Part shown: positions 36,371 through 47,720 of the stretch, in pieces | How positions within the stretch are numbered: position 1 is the stretch's first letter | How the letters are laid out: each line of letters opens with the position of its first letter | NCBI GenBank assembly: GCA_900708905.1 | Contig: CAADRB010000004.1 | Coordinates: forward strand, 3,170,193-3,234,192 | Source: Hymenolepis diminuta | Taxonomy: Eukaryota > Platyhelminthes > Cestoda > Cyclophyllidea > Hymenolepididae | Length of the DNA stretch: 64,000 nt | Direction: 5' to 3' | The notes under the pieces: generated by a model | Seen by the model: the letters and a program-made list of their open reading frames with translations, nothing else | What the model was told of the DNA's origin: nothing | The model's database searches: none | Translations under genes and position numbers: made by a program

Positions 36371-38655
36371 ACATGGATGAAAATTTGGGAAAGGCCTAGG
36401 CATTCATCCTTTAAATTCATTCAGGAATTCAATTTTAGTGTGGAAACTTAGGGAGTGATATGGTTGAGCCAGAAAATACGAATTTTGATTGGAAGCTCAT
36501 TAATCTTCAACCTTAGGACGTTTCCATAAAATATGTGATTGGGTGGTTGTGCATTGGATCAGCTGTGTTAATTCGCATTCAATATATTCTTCTCATTCCT
36601 TTGGTTATTGCCTTATCACTGGAAGTGAGGTTGATAAAGACTTGCTTGAACTCATTCAATTTTAATCCTAGACTCGCTTATTCCATTTCTTATTCTTCTT
36701 TCTATTTAACGCTTTGATCCCACGCCATTAGAAAATTCCTACATTCCTTCGAGTAAAATTGAGCTCACTGAAGCAATCAACAGTCTCACATTGCACTCAG
36801 AATTTGCCGCGGTGGAAAAATTGTTAGTCTGGTTCTCATTATCACTTTCACTTTACGAATTAAAATGTAGTCAATGTGTTAGTAAAAGGTTGTGCCAAGG
36901 ATACATATTTTGACAGAAGTTGTATAACTTTCATTGCAAGGAAAGGGAAGCTATTTATGAAATGTTATAATCTTGGTCCATACTTTTTTATAACCGAAGA
37001 TGTGATTGTCGTCACTTTGTCCACAAGGCCTTCATGGCTTGGAGTTTCAGAGTATTCCAAAGTGGAGTTGAAGCTCAGCTATGAAGGTGTCTATATATGA
37101 GATTATGATATTGGTCCTCAGGTGCGAGGGTTTGTATTCGGTTGTCATTTTTCCTAATCCAGCTTTTCATAAGCCAATTTACATTCATCTGATTGTAGAA
37201 GAAGACATTCACCCGAGTATGCTATTTTCAAAAGATATGGTACTGGTACCACTTTTATCCTTGAATTTAAAGAATTATTAGTTGACATTAGCGGTCATTA
37301 TGCCATCCTGCAAAGAACCCAACCAATTGCGGCTGCATTCATGGAAAATTCGCCTGCACATTAGCAACTACGAGATCAGCAACCATCCCAGCTTCTACGA
37401 ATAATAAGAAACCTAGTGCATATCACGTTTTAACTCAGATTTATGAATTCACTTCACTCCAAATTAAGGAGTGCCTAATGCATATCTTTCTTGAGATCAT
37501 CTGGGCAAGATTTGTGGACATCATGGTTGTTTGTTTATATGTATGCTTTCTTCGGAGACTTAAATTTTCACTTTGCCTACTGAACATAACACTGACATGG
37601 AAAGACTTTCAGGATGTGAAAACTTTGCCCTGGCAGTTGTCTTGCTGTATGAAATGCTGTTCAATGGACTACTGTACTGAGTTCGACCCACTCAAGAACG
37701 TCGACTCATTCCCACGATGTCGGAAATCTTCTTCTCTGTCAAAAAAGCAAATAAAATTCTTAGAATCATTACTCAGCTTGTATGTTCTCTGTATATCAAC
37801 TCTCTACTGTGCCTTCTATTTTTCTATTTTTCTTATATTTTGGAGAATCTCTCGCCTGTCCACTTAGACCTAGTAAAGATTTTTTCCACTTAGTAAGAAC
37901 ATCTTGATATACAGAGTCCTTCTATTTACAAACTAGCATCTCGGTTTCTCTCCAACTGCTGAAAATTTTATTGTTTAGTTTCCCACAAAACATTTTGTTT
38001 AGGCTGACTACAACCAGTACTTTGCTAGGGCTACCTAGAAATTATGGAAAAACCACAAGTTCATCTTCATAAGTCTAGTATGTTAATGTTGGATTTCAGT
38101 TTTTCGACTCCAATAGATTTAAATTGAGAAGTTTAATTCGAAATATAAGAGGGAGGTTAAATAAATTAGCGGAGCCTTTGCGGTGTATTGAGAAGTTAAT
38201 TGTTTCTTAGATTCCGCCGATGTGATTTGAACGTAGGAGACATGATGTGCGCATATTCGTGTACATTGGAAAGGCAATCAATGAATTATGCCCATATAGG
38301 TTGGTGTGTACCAATGGTCTTGAACGAGGATACATTGAGTAATGCCTGATTTATTGATAAGGTAAAACTGATCTAAAATTTCCGTAAGATAGTTTAATTT
38401 TCAAGTAACACCAATCCTCTCTACAATTGGGAGATGAAAAGTAAGATAAATACATTTTAATGTCATCCAATGCAAGCGGCGTTTCTCAGCTCTCAACATT
38501 TGGAGTCGTGGCACGCGATTAGCGTTCCCAAATGCCAGTTGGATTTTATTATATTTTTTATTCATAAAATCTACTATGTTACACCTCCAACCACCCCATT
38601 GCCCCATCTTGTCAGTCCCCCAATCTACCAAAAATAAGAAGACGAGAAGGTAATG
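36371..38655. other. no supported gene; one unassigned ATG-started frame
   Basis: An ATG-started frame at 37478-37867 on the plus strand would give 129 residues with two hydrophobic stretches (about 4-30 and 92-122) and a cysteine cluster (SCCMKCCSMDYC). I know no related family and see no supporting signals, so it is more likely chance than gene. The rest holds nothing recognised. Confidence 0.25.
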
Positions 38656-38659
38656 GAGT

Positions 38660-38770
38660 ACGGTTAGTACAGGGTCTGTTTCACATAGTTGCTCCAGACA
38701 CCTTATAAAGACAGCAGAGTTTTCTAGGACATATTCTACGGCCTACATGCAAGACAGAAAACAAAAATCT
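38660..38770. repeat. dispersed repeat family E, copy 2
   Basis: Shares 'gggtctgtttcacatagtt' and 'ctaggacatattct' with 13155-13290, same orientation. Confidence 0.4.
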
Positions 38771-41489
38771 CATTAATTTGGGAAATCGCCTCAAGTGATA
38801 CCTCACGACACAAAGACATCCGTCTAAGATTCGTCCAACACTAAGCCAGTTCAATTTCTGACCTTTACTTAGGTGTAATGCCAAAATATAGAGTGGTGGC
38901 ATATATGAAGAAGAAAATGAGGATCAGGTAAGTTTATTTTCAAAACTCGTATATGAGCCAATTTATTCGACTATTATTTATAATATTAATAATAGTCAAT
39001 TTCCTCAATGGTACGGTTGGGACAGAGATTGTTAATCGCACAGTGATATAGTTACTAACTTCTGGTTTGACCACCTTGTATTTTTAAATAGTGCGATTAC
39101 TTAGCGAATCTCAGTGTGGGGTGACTAAATAGGAACTGTAGATCATATTGAATACAAACATCCGAAACTAAGTGCATTTCGAATATATTCCATTGGTGCG
39201 CATAACTTTCCATAACTAGGTGTCGGATCACCGGCATAAGAGCGGCAGGCTATATCAAAAACAAGGTGCCATAAGTAATTCATACAGTATCATTTTCTGA
39301 TATCACTCATTTGAATTTTAATAGACGAAACTCGAGAAATTTTTGTGATTGTTTCTTTCTCCGATTTCGCTCAAATGGTTGTACTACCACCCAGTTCGTC
39401 ATAATTATTCAACTTAATTTGCGAAGGAATTTCAAAGGTGAAGCCGACTCGTCAATAGACTACTTCCATTCTTCTACTGCTTTGGTCAGCCAAATCCGGA
39501 TGCGACTTTTGAGGGTATTCATAACATTACTTACCGACCGTCCTCCTCATTTTCCTCTTTAGCTTCCGTTTACTGTCTACTAGTGATAGGCTTATCATTG
39601 ATTTTGATTTTAATTGTGTGAATTTTGTTATCATTGAAGAGAACTTTAGTACTCATTTCAAGAGTCCCTGAATATAATCTTGAATTTGCATCTTCATGTT
39701 TCAGTTTTTACAATGGTGGCATCAAATCTTGTGATCTCTCGTTCTGTTCTGTGATGTAGGTTGAAATATCGCCTGAAGGCTGACGAAGATCATTAAAATT
39801 AACTCAATTCACCTTTCTTGAAGCAAATTATTCAACGCAATCATCACTCATGATGTCAAATAAATGCCACTAAGTTTGTGTAGCCCGGCTACTCCAATCG
39901 ATAGTCATTACACGAGAGCCTGCAGAAAGCCAAATTTTAAATTCGAAATAAAGGATGATTTACATTATCAATTATCCAAAAGTTTGTTTGGGAAAATGCA
40001 AATTCAAAAGTCAGCTTTCGGGGTTCTGATTACTCAAAAAAATGTTTAGCTATCTTATCTCTGCCACAATAAGCTGCCGAATATCATTAAAAGTGATCAA
40101 AACCCCCTCCGTAAACACTAAGCATCGTAGGCAATCTTTTGCTGCAATCAAGAGGACGAGACATGAAAGTTGGCAAGCGAACTTGTCATTTAGTTAATAT
40201 TTTTACAACCTGGATCCAAAAGCTAAACGTCGTAGCATCTTTTTGATCGCCTCCCACTTTATCTTTAGTTGGATTTTCTATTAAATGACTTCAGTTTATT
40301 CTCCCAACTAAAATTATAAGTTTTTTTGTATTACTGTGGGTTGTTCTATCTTTACTATGAAGTATGGAATGAGTTAACTCATTCGGAAAATACCTTTGAG
40401 CTCTTTCTAACTCCACTCTGTTGACCGGAGTTATAAATGGGAGAAACTCACAGAACTGACGTGATTACAAAGCGAATATTAGGTGAGATTAGTAGAAACT
40501 ATCCCAAAAAGATACATCACATTAAAGATGGCACGATTCGAAACTAAGGTCAGGAAAGTGACTGCTCACTTCACACGGAATGAATCCAATTTAAGTAATC
40601 TCGTGTCGGAGGTCTATAAAAAACAACTCCTCCCGCTTCCCTCTCCCTCTGCTACCACAGCCGTCATGATGACCTGCCAAGGGCCATAAATAGACCTTGA
40701 ACGCCCCCTTAAGTTCAGAATGTCTACAATGAATCCCCACCCATTTCCTCCCCCCTCCCCCCTTATTAACGTGATAGAGACCTCATTTTGATCTAGATGT
40801 TCAACCCATTTTTAGGACGCTCTAGGGTATACCTGCGGCCACATCTCAACAAACTTCTCCCTCTCCTTCCCGTGGTTTCCGTTCCCTCTCCAATAAATCG
40901 TGTGTTCTACGGTTTTACCTTCTCTCTATTTTTGTGTGGCAAAGATAGAATAACAGTGAGAAGGATAGTGGGTCAGGCAGACACTGACGTCTCTAGGATA
41001 ATAAGCTATCCCTTACTTATCTTCAACATTTGTGACCCTGACAGTAGTAACAAAAATGAACTAGATAGTAAGATATCCAGAGGACATTCAACATCGACAA
41101 TACCATTCTGATTAGTGGGTAATATAGTTACACATTTGGGTCGGAGTTGCAGATGCGAATAACATCACATATCCGAATTGGTGGGGAACAGGACACTAAG
41201 GTTTAAACGATAATGCAATGCCTACTAATTGTATATAAGTAGTAGTATCACATAGATCACGTGAGCTTATTTTCATTTTGGGTCTACCTTTAATAATCCA
41301 ATGTCTACTTGAAATACCTCGAGTTATCTACAGAGGTAATGCTCCAAATATTGTTGAATTTAACCCCGAATCAGTACAATAAGTAGGAAAAACGTAAAGT
41401 AAAAAAACTTTAGAAATGACGACAAATAAGGGAATAGAAGCGCTTACATAGATTCTATTACGTTAGGACTGATTATTTAACAGGAAAGA
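38771..41489. other. gene-free DNA with a pyrimidine-rich, TATA-containing patch
   Basis: At 40615-40760 there is 'aggtctataaaaaacaactc' followed by strongly C/T-rich sequence, the layout seen in the LTR-like repeats of this window. An open frame at 40797-41111 (104 residues, ATG start) follows it and is unrecognised. No exon with homology was seen. Confidence 0.35.
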
Positions 41490-41790
41490 CCAAAAGACAG
41501 CTCGTGAAACTTAAACCGCTTCTGGAATGGAAAGTGCTTTCGATTAAAACTCGAGCAAAGATACTGGAAACATTTATCCAACAAGTCCTTCTACACGGTC
41601 TATCCGCAGTTGTTTACCGTAATGCGGATAATAGATTAAAAGGTGTTTAGAACACTGCTCGAAGAATGAAGTTAGCATCATATTGCAGGAGGCAAGTGAA
41701 TGTTAATGTCCTAGCAGAAAAGGTCCATCTGAAAAAATTTGCCGCAAAATTACAAAACAAAACGAAGATTAAATCTATAGGCACAAAAAA
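41490..41790 (+). mobile_element. LINE-like reverse transcriptase C-terminal fragment
   Basis: A nearly open frame (one TAG at about 41648) runs from about 41483 to 41785. It includes KRQLVKLKPLLEWKVLSIKT, AKILETFIQQVLLHGLSAVV and ARRMKLASYCRRQVNVNVLA. The pattern of KILETFIQQVLLHG matches the segment just after the polymerase domain in non-LTR elements (…S.LLYG…). The diverged copy at 28140-28640 shows it is repetitive. The clade is not determined. Confidence 0.55.
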
Positions 41791-43080
41791 GATGATATAT
41801 TAGCCAAAACGCTATCAAAATTTCCTTTACCGAAAGTGGATACCTCTAAATCTATACACATAGAAAGAGATGATCGAGGTAACTTCAGGCGGATATCAAA
41901 CAGATATTCGGAAAGGAGGAAGGTGAAATGTTGATCACAAATCCTACGAAGATTTCTATTACTTTGCATTAATGTACATCAACCACAACTGAAAGGTAGA
42001 TGTAAAAAAGAATTAATGAAAATGGATTCTCGACCCTTTGCTTACGAAAGCGAGGTGAGAAGAAACTGGCAGACTGATAACCACAGGCCAATTATAATCT
42101 ACAACTGTTAAACATTCGTGACCAGTGAGTGCGTGCTACAAAAATATAATGAAATCGTGTAATTCAGTTTTTCCGTATGAAGGGCAAGAAAACAATTTCA
42201 CTTTGAAAAATAAGTTGGCAGAATGAGTATAAAGCACAGATGAGAGAGAGTTCTTCAGATTCCATAACTCTCACTCTTATTACCTCAATACTCCCTCCAC
42301 ATATTTATCCTTTTAAATGTTTGAATGTCTTCCAATGACTAAAAGTTGCGAAACTTTTTCGTCCTGTCATGGAAAATTGATCAATGTAACAATCTCAAGC
42401 ATGTAGGACAGAAGGTCAATAATCAATAAACAGATGGACGAAATGCGTCAATTAAATAACAGTAATACAGCAAAAATTCGGTCTGGCTTCCTATAAAAAC
42501 ATCGGCTGGGGCGGTTTTGAGACTATAGCACAGATCATTGTACAGTGCGATTGAAACAACTTCCAGTGAAATTAAAATATTCAAGAATGTGCCAAGTTTT
42601 CGGCATACCATGAAGTCAGAAAACTAGTTAAGTATAAAGATGGTGATAGACTCTTATCGGTGCAAAAAATTGCCAAGGACCGTCATGCACGACCTGACTT
42701 GGACAGAAGGAACGTAGCCCGAAACCACTATTAGGAAGAACCCTTGTTGAACAAAATTAACCATAGTAGTTGCCCAACTACATCATCAGATGTGTACTGA
42801 TCTCGTGATCCCTACCTAAGCACCACCGATGCACACCCCCATTGGGAAATAGAACCTAGGGAGAAATCCTACTTAAAGGTCATACCCAAACATTAAAGAA
42901 ATGGTGAGGCTTGAAACCAAGTATCAACTCCGTTTCGAACCACCAGCACTTCTCCTGCTTCTAATTCAAATGAATCACGTGTCATGAACAAAATTTCTTT
43001 GACATAATTTTTACTTTATGATATCATCTGATTAAACTTGATTCTCATACGTTATAAAATCAATAACAGGGTCACAATTT
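41791..43080. other. gene-free DNA
   Basis: Nothing supportable was seen. Part of 41790-41940 may extend the LINE-like copy. Confidence 0.45.
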
Positions 43081-43386
43081 CTACAGTTAAATCATATAAC
43101 TAAAAAAAATAACACGAGGCACCACAATACCAAAAAAGCAAATAACTCTAAGTAGTAAACAAGATAAGTACGCCTTTATCAAACAAAATACTCAAGAAGA
43201 AATTATTAAAAATAACGACTAAGGAAAACAACGAAAACTAGAAGCTACCGAAATATTAAAAGACTAAAACTACAAGTAGAATATGACAAAAGCAACAACC
43301 TATGGCATTTTTTTTAAAAAAGGTAAAAATTTAGGTAGTTCAAAAAATGTATTGAGTCAATATGAAAATAAGCATGAATAAACAAT
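43080..43386 (-). other. URM1 3' flank, strongly strand-biased
   Basis: On the plus strand this stretch is A-rich with few T; on the URM1 strand it is therefore T-rich. A variant polyadenylation hexamer AATACA lies about 40 nt after the stop codon on the minus strand. No AATAAA was seen nearby. Confidence 0.35.
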
Positions 43387-43674
43387 TTAACCGCCATGAA
43401 GGGTTGAAATAAAAGAGATTTTATCTTCCCTTTGAAGTTCATATTCTTCTGCTCCGTGAAGAGACCAGTCGGCGTCATTTACAAGAACCAATATTCCCGG
43501 TCGAATCGTTTCATTTGCTATGAATAGTTCTGGGCGCTCAGTCAGCATATTTTCTCTAAGCCAAAGAAGAAGATCTTTGATTGTTTTAACTGTGTTCGGC
43601 AAATCAGCTTCCTGGTCTTTTTTGCCTCCGAAAAGAAGCTCCGCACCTCCAGCAAATTCCAAACCTATATGCAT
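43387..43674 (-). CDS. URM1: ubiquitin-related modifier 1 (single exon, complete)
   Basis: Cytosolic ubiquitin-fold sulfur carrier. In eukaryotes its C-terminus is activated by MOCS3/Uba4 to a thiocarboxylate, which supplies sulfur for 2-thiolation of the wobble uridine of Lys, Glu and Gln tRNAs. It can also be conjugated to proteins. The product is 95 aa (human 101). It starts [19 protein letters not shown]. Further on it has [20 protein letters not shown], then DADWSLHG, and ends in FISTLHGG before TAA. The terminal Gly-Gly is intact. No intron is present. The frame is open for another 29 codons upstream but without an ATG, so 43674 is the start; family length agrees. It stands alone, with over 10 kb to either neighbouring gene. 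Confidence 0.96.
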   Translation of the reverse strand: MHIGLEFAGGAELLFGGKKDQEADLPNTVKTIKDLLLWLRENMLTERPELFIANETIRPGILVLVNDADWSLHGAEEYELQREDKISFISTLHGG

Positions 43675-44192
43675 GACCGGCCCCAACAAACGCGACACAA
43701 ACAAAATCCACACTGGAAGTACAAGGTCGTTAATGGTATAATAAATTTGACTTAATTCCAACGAATACTAAGCTGATTCTTATCGATACTGGAAACACTT
43801 TTGCGCTTTTGAGTATTTGAAGCATAAATAAATTTAGGTAAACAAATATCCGGTAAAGGTAACGTAGAATATTAGAATAAGTAAATATGTATAAGTGGTG
43901 CAGATTTTTATGTTGTGTGATGTCGATATTTTAAGCTTTGTGTGCTAAATGGAATAAATTTAACTTCTTTTTCTTCTCTTATAGTATTTACAATATTCTT
44001 ATATTATGGCAGATGATAATTTCCAACTCTTTTCACTCTTCTATGCCACATAATTTCTTTTACTCGGATAAGATCAAAATACTTCACGCCATAATAGAAT
44101 TGACTAAAGGTACAAGGCCAAGATTATCCAACAGATCTTTTCATCAGATCCAATTAAACTAAAGGCGTAATCAATTACATATTTTGGCAGCT

Positions 44193-44690
44193 AGTTGTTA
44201 CAACATGTCCTTCTCTGTAGGATACCGTAGCTGACTCTTGGATTCCCTAGGGCATCGCACTAGTTACAAATACGGCCCGACAAAGCCACAATAAGAAACG
44301 ACCCAAACCATTATATCAACACAAGACGCACGTCTCCATGTCGATAGGTCGATTTATATAACGCGCGTTTACAGCCGTAATGTAAATTCGGCTTTTATTC
44401 ATTCGAATAATAGGGAATTAAAAGAAAGCAGGAATTAAAAGGTGGAAAATAGAGAATCTAACTGTTACCTATAAGAAAAATATTTTCCCAAAATAGTTCT
44501 TATATTTAAGATTCTTTATTTTTCTATTATTGTCGACCCATCGATACGAAAATGTGCGTCATGTGTTAATATAGGGTTTTAGGTCGTTTTGTATTGTGGT
44601 GCTGTGGGGTCGTGTTTGTAACTAATGCACTGTCTTAGGGAATCTAAGAGTCGGCTACAATATCCTACAGAGAAGGGCAGATTACAACAC
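44193..44690. mobile_element. foldback/MITE-type element with inverted arms of about 155 bp
   Basis: The left arm (44193-44352) and the reverse complement of the right arm (about 44535-44690) match in the same order. Shared blocks include 'ccttctctgtaggat', 'gattccct', 'ttagttacaaa', 'ccacaata', 'aaacgacc' and 'acgcac'. Between the arms are about 180 bp of AT-rich sequence with no reading frame. The structure is that of a non-autonomous DNA transposon or foldback element. Superfamily and target duplication were not determined. A partial relative lies at 35745-35800. Confidence 0.8.
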
Positions 44691-46139
44691 CGACAGAAAG
44701 AATTATTTTGGAAAAAATATTATTTTCTTATATGTAATATACAAAGAAGAGCAAATTATAACAGATAAGATTGCTTACTTTATCTCTGTAATAGAAGGGT
44801 CTGGTGTCATTTAAAATAAATTAATAGTATAGAATCAGCCCAGTCCTTTGACTTAAATCAGAGGCAGGCTTCTGAGCCTGCTTTAATTAAGCTTGTCGAA
44901 ATGGGACGTTAATGCCTTGGCAAAGTCAGCTGCGAGGGTTTATTGACTCAGTATTTCATTTGTCTTTACTAATGAGTAAATAGGACGAACATATAGGCAG
45001 ACATCGAACGTGTAGAATAGAAGTGAACAAAATAAGAGAAGATAGTAAGAAAAATGTATGCTGCAAAATCTAATTTTGCACAAAAATAGGCAAAATAAAT
45101 GAAATAAACAATTTTGAACTAACATATTCCCGAAATTATCATCAGTAGAAACGGATTTTCGTATTTAAATGTAACTATACAAAGAAAAGTTGAGTAAGAA
45201 GTTGTGAATTCCCAAATTTTTGAGGGAAGACTTCACTGTCCTATTATTTTCTTAAATAGACCAGGTTTTCAGAGGATTGTAACTGTCCAGTTTTCCATTT
45301 TGTAAAGTATGATCTTTCTATGCTGCAACATATATAGGAAATCTAGTCCTATTACTGATATGCCTGTCCACAAGATATTATTTAACGACAGTTAACGTAG
45401 ACAGGAGATAGAATGTTAAGGCAGAATGCAGTTAACTCAAAACAGATTATTAATCAAACATAAGTATTATTAAGGAATAAAAGTTGTCAGCATTTCTTGG
45501 TGTTGTGATATCTAAAGAACGTTGGAATGATAATTTTAGACTCAAATAACTGTCAAACTGTCAAGACCGATGTGCTTTTTCGTCTCGATAAGGATGATGC
45601 ACGACTTAGAGACAATCTGCGGGAGTTGATTAGCCTCAGACATAGTATTTGGTCTCCTATCTGGTAGTTTTAGCTTATTCTGCAAAAAAGTCGTGAACAT
45701 AAGCCGTTGTACATCTCCTAAATCTACTTACGTCCTTGAAATAAAATTATCTGATTATATCTGAATTAAATGCGTTTACTAATTTTAACAATATGCATCG
45801 CCTTTTGCAGCCAGTGCGTTTTTAAAAAACAGGATTTTTGAAATAGAACTGAACACAAGTGGCGTATGGAGGAAATTTTCAGCATCTGTTGGCTATTGGG
45901 AAGTGAAATGTGTTTTAAAGGCTCATATGTCAACAATCACCTGAATTTTGCTTAAAAACACTTAAATAAGAAGCAAATAGATACATAATTATGCTTTAGA
46001 AATATTCCACATTGTTAATTTATGGATATAATTTTTAAACCATACTTTGTTTGACCATTTGAACGGAAAACTTTGCAAAATAAATACAGCGAAAATGAGC
46101 TATAAATTCTTTGCTTTAGATATGAGGTATTTCCAGGAT
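44691..46139. other. gene-free DNA
   Basis: Nothing supportable was seen. Confidence 0.5.
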
Positions 46140-46470
46140 GGACCTAGTTTAAGTTGTAGTGGCTGAGTCGGCAGTTTGTAGAGGGCCACCAGATTGTTGA
46201 GGGTCAGCAGTATGTAGCGGCAGATGAATGAAAGAAAAAGAACACCAAGGATTGCGTTGACCAGGTTGTATTGAACAAAACTCAGTACAGAGTCTCAAGG
46301 GAAAATAGGGAGTTGGAGGAGAAGGACTGAGCAACGAGAGATGTGTTGGACGAGCTAGGGTCAACTGTGTGTGTGTGTTTACGTGTGTGTCTGATGGAGG
46401 CTATTTATAATCGACACCTTGGGTGAGGACACGCATAAGGATATAATAGTATGCGAGCTTTAATTGGTCG
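46140..46470 (-). mobile_element. inverted LTR-like copy related to repeat A
   Basis: On the minus strand it reads through 'gattataaatagcc' (TATA-like), a CA-repeat, a C/T-rich stretch, 'tttgttcaatacaacctggt' and 'ccttggtgttc'. The 'tgttcaataca' and 'tggtgttc' spacing resembles the corresponding part of the copy at 35830-36370 ('ttgttcaatacac', 'ttagtgttc'). It is read as the R-U5 part of an LTR. No coding region follows. Confidence 0.45.
46366..46390. repeat. (TG)n microsatellite
   Basis: TG dinucleotides interrupted once (GTGTGTGTTTACGTGTGTGT), inside the LTR-like copy. Confidence 0.85.
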
Positions 46471-47509
46471 TGACGATTGTAGGAAAAAGAAGGGCCAATG
46501 CAGACAAGACTGGCTAATAGCAGGGTCGACCATGCGGTGTCTGCTACTATCGTCCGAGGTATGCTTACCTTTTCCGATCGATGAGAAATAGGCCAGCTGA
46601 GGACACGGTGTTTGTCTATGGAGTGCTTGGGTCAGGAAAGGTTAAAAGTTCACAGACGCTACTATAAAGACAAGATAATCAAATTTGGTGATGATTAGAG
46701 GTGATGTAAGATAAATATTTCGGAGAAGAAAGGATTCATCCCTCAAAGTTCTCAATTTGATTATACTGTAGAAACATTTCCATTTGAGTGTTATTCATAC
46801 ATTTTTTAGATCGAAATAAATCATTGCTCACCCCTGAACACTTTCACTTAATATAAATACACTTGTATTTATAAATGTAATAATAATTTGGACTTACATT
46901 AGTCTGGTTGAATAATTTCATGTTCATCAACATTTCTGTTGGGCCGCTCTTTTCTGCTATGGAGGATAGTGAGGATTTACGCAGTTGAGAATTTAACTAT
47001 CTCTCACAACACGACATACTCCGTTCAAATCACTCGGATCTACTGTAAGCTGTAATGTATATGAAAATACTGAATGAATGCCAACCCGTTTATTTAATTT
47101 TAACTGAATAAGGAAAAAATGATAAATAGTCTCCAATTTTGAGCGCATTAATGAACGTTTTACATTCTTTAATCCATTAATCATATAAGCATTATTTACT
47201 TTCCGATTGCCAAATAACAATTTAAAATTAATGAGAAATTTGCTTAGAAAAGTTTGATAATTCTTTGCTAAGAAAGGGTGTAATGACCGTCAAGACTGCT
47301 AGATAGGGGCTAATCGTAGAGCGCTTATATTCAGAGGCTTTGAACGGTCTAATTTCACCAATAGATATCACCTATTGTATCATTATAATCCACAGCAGTG
47401 CAGAAAAATATTACAATTGAAAGTAAATGAAATCGACGAAAAGTTAATCCATGAATGAAGAAACTGAATGATCAAAAGGCGTTGAAAAGTTGCATGATCT
47501 AAATTTCGG

Positions 47510-47720
47510 AATCGGGTTGTAGAATATTTACTTAATGGACGGTTCACTGCTTCACGTTCCAAATTAAAATTACGTAATTCATCTCCTGGATTATTGGATA
47601 TTTCTTACCCATAATTTCTAGTGCTTATTGAACACATGTTTGATTTCTATAGTCGGTCTTGCCACTTCAATTCATTTCCTATTTCAAAGGTCGACAAGGC
47701 AGCGTGTTCTTGCTTGATTT
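47510..47720 (+). repeat. dispersed repeat family D, copy 1
   Basis: Best-preserved copy. It contains 'atcgggttgtagaatattta', 'tttctagtgcttattgaaca', 'gtcggtcttgccacttca' and 'aggtcgacaaggcag'. These blocks recur in the same order near 55548, 61052 and 62815. There is no coding capacity. The element type is unknown. Confidence 0.55.

Noticed and set aside
43675..43761. 29-codon N-terminal extension of URM1
   Set aside because: There is no ATG in the extension. Starting at 43674 gives the usual family length and N-terminus.
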